Shown here piece by piece: positions 49,696 through 59,200 of a DNA stretch of 64,000 bases. The notes under the pieces are model-generated. The model was not told where the DNA came from. It saw nothing but the letters and a program-made list of their open reading frames with translations, and ran no database searches. The stretch spans positions 9,861,501 through 9,925,500 of the forward strand of contig CM069602.1 of assembly GCA_035771175.1 (NCBI GenBank), read 5' to 3'. This stretch comes from Paratinospora sagittata (taxonomy: Eukaryota; Streptophyta; Magnoliopsida; Ranunculales; Menispermaceae). The position numbers were made by a program, and so were the translations under genes. Position 1 is the first letter of the stretch. Each line of letters starts with the position of its first letter.

Positions 49696-51296
49696 TGTAA
49701 TGCCCTATATTTCACAAAAAAAAAATTTACTATTTGGGCAACGCCAGAACGTTCAGGCGCATGACAGAACGTTCAGGCGCATGCCCGAACGTTCAGGCGC
49801 AATGCATGCCCGAACGTTTAGGCGCATGACAGAACGTTCAGGTGCATGCCAGAACGTTCAGGCGCAAAAATCTCTATATAAGGAACCCTCCTCATTTCTC
49901 ATTTCTCACACCAAATCACCTTCTCTTGTGATTTTCTTCTCCTTTCTACGCATTCTAAGTTTTTAGTTTTTGAGACTCTCTGTCCGAGACTCTTGGTGCA
50001 GTGCAACAAAGTTCTGTCCGGAGGAACGCGCCAAATCTGAAAGCGGTGCAACGAAGTTCTGTCTGGAGGAAAGCGTCAGATCTGAAAGAAGAAGTTTTTA
50101 TCTAAAGGTGGGGAACGAAACATAGGTTTACGTGTTTCATAACTTTTATTAAAGTTTACATTCAATTATTATTATGTCTACTATTCATTTACACTGCATT
50201 ATGTCATATAATGTTTATATCGCCGCACTTATGCCTGAATATTTGGAATTCATGTTTTACACTGTTATAATGCCGGATTTGTGGTCAGTCTGACTCAACT
50301 AGACTCGATCTTGTCCTCAGTAACTTTAAATAGTGAACGGGAGGCAGCGGGCTACTATAGGCGATTGGTATTTAAGCAGACCTTATGTCTCATCTCTCAA
50401 CTGGGGACTGATCTATTTGGTCTTATTGAAAGCTATCAGCTTATACAAGTAATACTGAATGTCCTAACCTTGCACATCGTGATACCGACCCTAATAACGA
50501 TCACCAGACGTTGCCAAAGTCAGTCTAAATGTCAAGAAAAGACCAAACAAGTAGACTAGACCAGTTCATGCGTTGGCATCATACATATCACCACCTAGGG
50601 ACGTATATGGTTTATGACTCATAGAATAGTTAGGAGCATTGCTCGCTATTCATTCCATTTCTCTGAAGAGGGACGTACATGAGAACCCGGCTACACCCGG
50701 GGAGGGACATCAGTACGTGAATCCCGAGCATCGTTCCTGTACGTGAATTCAGGCGATGTACGTTCATCAAACCATTACGAGACGGTGTCATGCATACATA
50801 CATATTGATTGATTATGATGCTCACATGTGTATTTAAGATATTTAATATTGAAGTATGTTTTATTAATTATTATACTCATGCACTATTTACCCACTGAGC
50901 GCGTTAAGCTCACTCCATTATTATCCAATCTTTCACAGAAAATTAGGGTGGACTGGGTGCAGGTTATGGGGCCCACATTTTATACCCTTTGTATAATTCA
51001 TTGGGGATTTTTGGGAGTATGTTCCCTTGATCGTTTCATGTACAAAAGTATTCTGAATTAAATGAAATCAGATTTGTATTGTACTGTGTACTGTATTTCC
51101 GCTGCACACTCTGTTGCTACCATTATTATTGTTCCAAATGCGCGCCCCGTCTGAGAGTGTACCGTCGGTTTGGACGTTCTGTCATGCGCCTGAACGGTCG
51201 GGCATGCATTGCGCCTGAACGTTCTGGCATGCGCCTGAACGTTCTGGCGTTGCCCAAATAGTAATTTTTTTTTTTTGTGAAATACAGGGTATTACA
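49696..51296 (+). repeat. 3' LTR of the gypsy-type element, with inverted ends
   Basis: A 1601-bp LTR. Its first about 140 bp (TGTAATGCCCTATATTTCAC..GGGCAACGCCAGAACGTTC) reappear in reverse complement at its last about 140 bp. Both arms carry tandem copies of a roughly 19-20-bp unit containing AACGTTCAGGCGCATG. A TATA box (CTCTATATAAGG) lies at about 49873-49882, placing the likely transcription start just after the left arm. A polypurine tract precedes the LTR. Confidence 0.85.
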
Positions 51297-51301
51297 TTTT
51301 G

Positions 51302-52350
51302 AGTCAGATAAAGTTGTACTATTTAAAAGTGGAATCTTTGTAGGAAAGGGATATGTGAGTAATGAGCTTTTTAAGCTCAATGTAATGACTATTAAGCCAA
51401 AAATGAATAAAGCTAGTGCTAGTTCTTCTGCTTATTTGCTTGAGTCTTCCAATTTGTGGCACAATAGACTAGGACACATTAATTATGATACTTTGCGTAG
51501 ATTAATTAGTTTAACTCACATACCCGCTTTCTAAATTGATTCAAAACATAAGTGTGAAACTTGTGTTGAAGCAAAATTGACAAGGTCATCATTTAAAAGT
51601 GTTGAAAGAAACACTAAAACCATTGATTCAATTCACAGTTATATATTTGATTTAAAATTTGTACAAATAAGGGGAGGCAATAAGTATTTTATTACTTTTG
51701 ACGATGATAACACAAAATATTGTTATAGAAATTCATTTTCTATAAAAATGAAGTTGAGAATCAACTCAATAGCAAGATTAAGGTGCTGAGAAATGATAGA
51801 GGTGGTGAGTATGAATCACTTTTTTGGTGAAATCTATGCACAACACGAAATCATGCATGAAACTACAACACCTTATTCGCCTTAGTCAAATGGTATTGCT
51901 GAACGAAAAAATCGTACCTTGAAAGAAATGATGAATGTAATGTTGATAAGTTCTGGGATTGCCTCAGAACATGTGGGGAGAAGCCATTTCGTCTGCTAAT
52001 TACCTTTTAAATAAGGTACCTCAGAAAAAAGAAGATAAAACCCTATATGAGTTATGGAAAGGAAGACAACCTTCCTATAAATTCTTATGAAAGTGGGGAT
52101 GTCTTGCCAAAGTGGTTGTACCTCCACCTAAGAAGGTTAAAATAGGTCCAAAAACTGTTGATTGCATCTTCATTGGTTATGCTCAAAACAGTAGTGCTTA
52201 TCAATTTCTTGTGCATGAGTCTAAAATATCAAACATTCACAAAAATACGATAATGGAATCTAGAAATGCATCGTTCTTTAAACATGTATTTCCTTGTAAA
52301 TCCAAGGAAGAGACAAGTTCGTCAAAACGAACGTTCAAGACTATTACTGA
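51302..52350 (+). pseudogene. Copia-2 integrase
   Basis: Resumes after the gypsy-type insertion with FESDKVVLFKSGIFVGKGY and the pre-integrase motif LWHNRLGHINYDTLRRL. Stops and shifts follow at 51532 and 51787. Remnants include GIAERKNRTLKEMMN (catalytic Glu region), MWGEAISSANYLLNKVP and TVDCIFIGYAQNSSAYQFLV. Confidence 0.85.
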
Positions 52351-52369
52351 GAATAGTTAAGACCAAGAG

Positions 52370-53472
52370 CACGATAATGAAATAGCTGACGAATCACGAC
52401 GTACCAAGCGAGCAAGAATAGAAAAATCATTTGGTCCAGATTTTCTGATTTACTTGCTTGAAAATGAACCTCGAACATTTAATGAGGCTATAAGCTCTTC
52501 TGAAGGACCTTTGTGGAAATAGGCCATTAAGAGAGAAATTGATTCTATCATGCAAAATCATACTTGAGAATTGGTGGATCTTCCTCCTGGATATAAAACC
52601 CTAGGTTTCAAATGGATTTTCAAGAGGAAAATGAAAGCAAATGGATCAATCGATAAATACAAGGCAAGGCTTGTATTAAAAGGTTATAGAAAACAAGAAG
52701 GTCTAGACTCTTTTGATATTTATTCTCCTGTGACAAGAATAAATTCCATTAAGATGGTACTTGCAATTGCAGCTTACGTAATCTTGAAGTACATCAAATG
52801 AATGTGAAAACAACCTTTCTAAATGGAGATTTAAAAGAAAAAATCTACATGAATCAACCTGAGGGTTTTTCCCCTCCAGGACAGGAAAAGAAAGTTTGTA
52901 AATTGGCGAAGTCTTTATATGACTTAAAACAAGCACCAAAACAATGGCGTGAAAAATTCGATAATACAATGATGGTTAACGAATGTGAAATCAATGAATG
53001 TGACAAATGTGTCTATGTCAAAGACACTAACAATGGGTATGTCATTTTGTGTCTTTATGTGGATGACATGCTCATTATTGCAAGTGATGATAAGATAATC
53101 AAATCTACCAAGAACATGTTGAATTCAAGATTTGACATGAAAGATATGGGTCCAGCCGATATTATTTTGGGAATAAAAATCTCAAGAACATCAAATAGAC
53201 TTATTTTAAGCCAGACACATTATGTTGATAATATTCTTAGGAAATTTAGCCAAAATAACTATGGTGTGGCTAAAACACCCATAGATACAAGTGTGTATTT
53301 TTCCAAGAATAAAGGTGAGAGTGTCTCTCAAGTAGAGTACTCAAATGTGATAGGTAGTCTAATATACTTAATGAGTTGTACAGGACCTGACATAGTTTAT
53401 GTAGTGAGCAAACTAAGTAGATATACGAGTAATCTTGGAGCTAATCATTGGCAAGCAATTGTTAGAGTATTA
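52370..53472 (+). pseudogene. Copia-2 reverse transcriptase
   Basis: Contains GFKWIFKRKMKANGSIDKYK, ARLVLKGYRKQEGLDSFD, a stop at 52799, then MNVKTTFLNGDLKEKIYMNQ, KSLYDLKQAPKQW and the palm motif LYVDDMLIIAS, which is intact Y-V-D-D. It runs to VRVL, where a 150-bp insertion breaks it. Confidence 0.9.
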
Positions 53473-53622
53473 ATGTAATAGTGTGGACAAATGATCTGGG
53501 TATGGGGCGCTTGCGCAACCCAGATGTGACAATATTATGTGGTGCTATGGCTGGAGCAGACCCCATGGTGGGGGTGCTCATCACACTGGGTATGGGGCGC
53601 TTGCGCAACCCAGGTGTGACAA
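53473..53622. mobile_element. 150-bp hairpin-rich insertion with TTA duplication
   Basis: It interrupts the copia-2 frame at the codons for VLRYL; the trinucleotide TTA is present on both sides (53470-53472 and 53623-53625). The insert contains two copies of a unit of about 36 bp (53496-53533 and 53585-53622). Each reads CTGGGTATGGGGCGC, TTGCGCAACCCAG, then A/GTGTGACAA, so each can fold into a GC-rich hairpin (CTGGG..GCGC with GCGC..CCCAG). A TTA duplication suggests a PIF/Harbinger-type MITE, but clear terminal inverted repeats are lacking. Confidence 0.7.
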
Positions 53623-54163
53623 TTAAGGTACTTGAGATTTACTCGTAACTATAAGACTACACTATACGAGATATCCTGCTGTCCTTGAAGAATACAACAG
53701 CGTAAACTGAATATCTAATATAAAAGACTCGAGGTCTACTAGTGGATATGTGTTCATACTAGGAGGTGCAGTCGTATCATGGAAATCCTCAAAACATGCA
53801 ATTATTGCTAGATTCACAATGGAATTTGAATTCAATGCATTAGACAAATGTAGGGAAGAAGCAGACTGGCTACGCCAATTCTTAAAGGATATTCCAAGGT
53901 GGCCAAAGCCTGTGCCAGCAATATGCATACACTGTGATAGTCAATCTACTATTGGCAAGGCACATAGCAACATGTATAATGGTAAATCAAGACATATTTG
54001 TCGAAGAAATAATACCATTAGACAACTACTCTCAACTGGAGTTATCTCTATTGAGTATGTGAGGTCAAAAGATAACATTGCGGATCCACTAACCAAAGGG
54101 TTAAACAAAGAGTTAGTTGAGAAATCATCGAGGGGAATGAGACTAAAGCCCATGACAGAATAA
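53623..54163 (+). pseudogene. Copia-2 RNase H
   Basis: After the insertion the frame continues RYLRFTRN, then breaks. From 53750: [20 protein letters not shown], a [14 protein letters not shown] segment, [20 protein letters not shown] and [16 protein letters not shown], which is a standard copia RNase H C-terminus. The canonical S-T-x-E-x-E catalytic segment reads F-T-M-E-F-E. Confidence 0.87.
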
Positions 54164-54988
54164 GTCGATACAATGAAAACTCAACATAGTTGACTGGAGA
54201 TCCCAAGATCTAGGTTCAAAGAGACAACCTAATTGTAAAGACTGTGTTGGATCACTGTGGGGATTACCCTTGTCCATTCTTATGATGAAAACAACAATGA
54301 AAAGGATAAGCTAGGATTTTAATGATTCTTAGGTGTAGGAAATCCGAGCAGAGTAATGCAGGTTATTCTTTATTAAGAAATCACCTATATGAGAGAGAAG
54401 TGGGGTCGCTTCAAAGGGGCATTCTAAAGGGCTTGATTCCTTAAAAACTCTTGCAGAACCATAAAGATGAGCATGGCCAAAACGAACAGAGCTATGAGAA
54501 CTAAGTTGAGATTGAAACAATTCCTGTGTAGAGTACGTCATCGTTTACACAAATGGCAGACCAATTAAAGGACATCGTGTCTACTGATCAACTAGTAAAG
54601 TAAATATACTTTCACAAGGGAAGGTTCAAAGTGTAACACTTACCTATCCTATGCAGGTTTCGACCATAGAATTCTATCATTAGGTTTAGTGTCTGTTGTT
54701 ATAGTCAATTTTCATTCATGTGGGGAATTGTTAAAAAATTTATTAAGTGAAAATTAGATTTGTAACGGTTTAAATTTAATTGAGTTTTAAATTCGAATTA
54801 AATTAGAAAAATCATTATATGTTTTAAATTGAATTAAAGTTAGTAACGGTTAAATAATTCAATTGAGTTTTAAATTTGAATTAAATTGGAAAAACCGTTA
54901 TATGGTTTTAATTCAATTTAATTCGTAACGTTTGAGGTTATTTAATGCGTTTAATGAGGACATTAAGAGCACCACCCCCTTCTACTAG

Positions 54989-55000
54989 TATAAAAGGGGG
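54989..55000 (+). promoter_or_regulatory. LTR TATA box of copia-2 3' LTR
   Basis: TATAAAAGGGGG, matched by TATAAAAAGGGG in the 5' LTR at about 38575. It points toward the UCP3-like gene, whose ATG is 1.27 kb downstream on the same strand. Confidence 0.6.
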
Positions 55001-55421
55001 TGTCTTCCTTTATTTTGAACACACTAATTCTCAGAGTTTTCTATTACTTCTGGAATTCTCTTCTTCCTCTCTAGTTCTTCTTTTTGGTTATGAGGTGTAT
55101 TGGTCTGTGGTGATAGTCTTCTACAAAGCTCAGTTTGCCTGAGTAATAATGATGTGCTAGTCAACTGCTTATCTACCATTGTATCTTGAGAGACAGGCGC
55201 CGATCTACCTCTTGCACCAACGTGAGAGGCGAATCTGTTTTAAGGACACTGTGTGTTATACAGGCCTCAGTTCTATCTTGCTCAACCTATGCTCGGCTGA
55301 ATTTGATTTATTTCTAAACTTATTATGTTATTGGTTATAAGCATATTGTTGTTTGAGTTTTATTGTTTATGTTAATATTATTTTAGTTATTTATTTATTT
55401 GTCCTTATATTATTGGTAATA

Positions 55422-56267
55422 GTGACTTCGTTGTCGTTGTTTTCAGAAGAATCTGATGGATGTACGAATAGTCCAAGAAGCTTAACTCGTTTGATCAGTG
55501 CTTGGTGCCACTTTGTAAACGGAAAACATTGTTGAGACGCTTTGGTTGGTTCAACTCGTTAAGTCCAATTACGAGTTTTTGAACTTGAGTTGAGCCGCTT
55601 TGGATGATTCTTGTTTTGAGCTTGGTTGATTTATTCCTTGTGGACTAGTCTTCCTTTGGTCAAGGACTCTCAAGGTGAATAGCCCAAATATACGTTTACT
55701 TATTTGTTTACTTGACTTTTGTATTATAGTGTTCAAAGAGTAATGCTAAAAATTTGTTGACTATCAACGTTGACACTCATCTTTTTTTGGATATTAGAGA
55801 TATTGTATATTATATGTGTAGTCAAAAAATATGTAAGAAAGTTAAGTGTCAGTATTAAAAAATGACATTAGCACCTAAGTACATAAAATATATTTCTTGT
55901 CTAAATACATTTATTTATGTCATTTTCTATGAGACTAATGTCTCCATTATTTGTTTATAATTTTGTTTCAATTATTTTTTGTATTAATCAAGTGCATTTG
56001 TTCATTTGCACTCATGATAATCATTGAACCATAATCAATATAGATTATATCCAAGTATATAAGTTTTAAATTTTTTTATATGCTGCTCCGAATTAAACAC
56101 TAGAAAATAAGAGTCCATTTAATTTTGGTGATTCATTCAAATAAAGTTTTTTGTATCCAAAATCTTAGAAACCAAGAATCTATTTAGTTTGAGTAAATCC
56201 AATAAATAATTTTCACCTTACTTTTTTGGGGGTGCACACTTCCCACTTCCCACTTCGCGGCAGCACG
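55422..56267. other. Upstream region of the UCP3-like gene
   Basis: About 850 bp between the end of copia-2 and the UCP3-like ATG. It is AT-rich. It presumably holds the native promoter and leader. No clear TATA box decides a start site. No ORF with family features. Confidence 0.5.
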
Positions 56268-59200
56268 ATGAGAGGGAGCGAAGGGAAGGAGAAGACAAGT
56301 GCGAAGATTGGCCTAACTTGTGTATCGGCTATTGCGGCAGAGACAACAACGTTCCCCATCGACATCACGAAGACCAGGGTCCAACTCCACGGCCAATCGA
56401 CCACCACTGTTTTCCGAGTGGCTTCCGACATTGTTCGAATAGAAGGGGTTGTCGGTCTCTACAAAGGCTTGTCTCCCGCGCTCCTCCGCCATCTCTTCTA
56501 TACTCCCATCCGAATTGTGTTGTACGAGCACCTCAGGGTTTATGTTTCTTCCAATGCTTCGCTTTCCGCCAAGGCCTTCGTCGGAGGACTATCTGGCGTG
56601 CTTGCTCAGGTGCATTCTTCGAGTTTATGCTAGTATTTGATTTAGGAGCTAATTTCAGTGGTTGTTCATCTGTGTTTCGCAATTTTGATGCTTCGGATTT
56701 ATGCTACATTGGCTAAATTTGTTAGATTCTCACAGGTTGAGGGGAGAGAAGGAAAATGGTTGAAATCCATCATTTTTTTTAGGGTTATTCTCATTGTAGA
56801 AGAAAATTATCTTTCCAGTCTAACCGTTTCCCTAGACTACCTAGGTTCTCATGGGTACTAGTGTAGAGGCATTAACGAATATACCTCCAACAACAATTAC
56901 TTGATTGAGATAGAAAATCTCTATAAAGGAAGCTAGTTGTCACTATAAAAAAATATGAGTAATCCAACATATGCACATTTTTAATCAGTGTATCGTTACA
57001 TGTATGATTCATATACAGATGAAGTAATCTTATGATTTCTATCAAAGAAGTAACTGGTGGCTGTCACTTTCTCCTTTTTCATTCATTAGATTGGAAGATT
57101 TTAGATTTGTTAATTTGAGAGTTTTGTAACTTTGGCTACTTCTGTTTTAGTTTCCACCATGATACAATTACAACCACCACATTCATTTTCACTTCTCCTA
57201 TTATCCCCATGGCTCTATGTATCACCTAGTGTTTTCAAGGCGTCCAGACGATACCGATGTGACCCATCTAGGCGAGACAGTGCCTAGGCGATGCCTAAAC
57301 ATTAAATATAATATTTATTTACAACTCCCTAAATAAATAATTAATTAGTTTCACATTACAAAGCTTGTATATCTAATTACAACATATTTCATAATATAGA
57401 AGTCAAATCTTGTGTAATAAAAGATTAACCATATTTTACACTTCTGTATTTTTTATCCACAAATTAAAAACCAAAAAAAAACATATTAACAAATAAAAAA
57501 AAGTTGGTATAGAGTGAAAGTACAGTGATTTAAACAACCGTGTTTGATGTAATGCTTATGTATAAGTATAAAAAAAAATGAAAAATTGTTAAATACTAAT
57601 AAAAGACACAAAGATGTAACGTGGTTCAGCTCTAAGGCCTACGTCCACGGGAGAAGAGAGGAAATATTTTCTTATTCTTGATGATGTTTTAATGGAGGGA
57701 CACCATATATATAGACATACAGGGCAATGCACACATATAGCTATAATTACAATTTTAGTAACTGCTAAATAAAACGACTACTAAAATTATCATCTTTCCT
57801 TAAAGGAAATAAACCTTAAAGGAAATAAATCCCACAAAATTATCATCTTTCCTTAAAGGAAATAAATCCTTAAAGGAAATAAATTCCACAGATTTTGCTC
57901 TTCTCCACAACACTCCCCCTCAAGCTGGTGAATAAAGGTTTACCATTCCCAGCTTGGACTCATTTGCTTGAAATGCAGTATGGTTTAACCCTTTAGTGAG
58001 TACATCGGCGAGCTGATTATTGGTAGACACATATGGAGTACAGATCAACCCACTATCAAGCTTCTCTTTAATAAAGTGTATCAATCTCTATATGCTTGGT
58101 TCGATCGTGTTGAACTGGGTTATGAGCAATGCTAATTGCAGATTTATTGTCACAATAGAGTCTCATAGGGCCATCCCAGTGTATCTTCAAATCTGTCAAA
58201 ATTATCTGCAACCATAATAGCTCACAAACCCCTTGTGCCATTGCTCGAAATTTTGCTTCAGCACTAGATCTGGCCACTACATTCTGCTTTTAACTTCGCC
58301 ATGTTACCAAATTCCCACAAAAAAAGTACAATATCCAGTAGTTGATCTTCTGTCAACTACTGAACCAACATAGTCTGAATCAATATATGTTTCAAGAACC
58401 ACTCCTGTGTGTCGTTTAAATAAGATGCCTTGTCCTGGAGTCCCTTTAAGATACTGTAAAACGCGATTAACTGCTTGCAAATGAATATCTTTAGCGTTGT
58501 GCATGAACTGACTTATTACACTTACTGCATATGCAATATCAGGTCTTGTGTGTGAGAGATAGATGAGTCTTCCTACTAGTCTTTGATACATCTCTTTATT
58601 AACAGTCAGCGCTTCTTCAGCTTCTCCAAGCTTGTGATTAAGATCAATGTACTTCTGTTGAGAAATAAAGATTCCCTGTTTAGAGTGTGCCACTTCAATC
58701 CCTAGGAAGTATTTCAATCTCCTTAGTTCCTTGATCTCAAATTCCTCGGTCAAACACTCTTTCAAATTTTGTCTCTCGTTCTCATTGTTTCCTGTCATGA
58801 TGATGTCATCAATATACACTAATAGAGCTGTAACTCCCCCTGAAGTCGAGTGCTTAATAAACAGAGTGTGATCTCCTTGGCTTTGTCTATATCCCATATT
58901 TATCGTTACTTTGGCAAACCGACCAAACCATGCCCTCGGAGATTGTTTAAGTCCATACAGGGTCTTTTTTAATTTACACACTTTATCAGTGGTGCCAAAT
59001 CCTGGAGGCACTTCCATATAGATTTATTCTTCTAAATCCCAATGTAAAAATGCATTCTTTACATCAAATTGTTGCAGATCTCAGTCATAATTAGCTGCCA
59101 ATGACAAAAGAAGTCTCACAGTATTCATTTTTTCAACCGGAGCAAATGTCTCTTGATAGTCCACACCATATGTCTGAGTATATCCTTTGGCTACTAATCT

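Larger units (their letters stand above)
43992..51296 (+). mobile_element. Gypsy-type element with chimeric interior
   Basis: A 7.3-kb insertion in the protease-integrase junction of copia-2, flanked by a perfect 5-bp duplication TTTTG (43987-43991 and 51297-51301). It starts TGTAATACCCTG and ends CAGGGTATTACA. The full 3' LTR is 49696-51296. The 5' LTR is cut to about 128 bp (43992-44119). A polypurine tract (TTAAGGGGGGTAGAG) stands directly before 49696. Interior: the chimeric ORF 44403-46418, the rest of a gypsy integrase to about 49454, and solo LTR B. Gag, PR, RT and RNase H are missing. Confidence 0.85.
38325..55421 (+). mobile_element. Copia-2, nest-bearing Ty1/copia retrotransposon
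   Basis: LTRs 38325-39006 (682 bp, TGTTGGAAAG..GCTAACA) and 54729-55421 (693 bp, TGTTAAAAAA..GGTAATA) are similar over their full length. The flanks GCGAC (38320-38324) and GTGAC (55422-55426) are a 5-bp duplication with one difference. Internal domains are gag, zinc knuckle, PR, IN, RT and RNase H, all broken. Three insertions lie inside: solo LTR C (40140-43108), the gypsy-type element (43992-51296) and a 150-bp insert (53473-53622). Without them the element would be about 6.7 kb. Confidence 0.92.

Noticed and set aside
49739..49866. CRISPR-like spaced repeats (AACGTTCAGGCGCATG units)
   Set aside because: The units are tandem without unique spacers and lie in a plant LTR; this is a minisatellite in an LTR arm.
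43992..51296. A large DNA transposon with TGTAATACCCTG/CAGGGTATTACA inverted ends
   Set aside because: The duplication is 5 bp, a polypurine tract precedes 49696 and the interior holds a gypsy integrase, so an LTR element whose LTR has inverted ends explains it better.
56226..56267. N-terminal extension of the UCP3-like ORF from 56226
   Set aside because: It would need a TTG start; the ATG at 56268 fits the family length and N-terminus.
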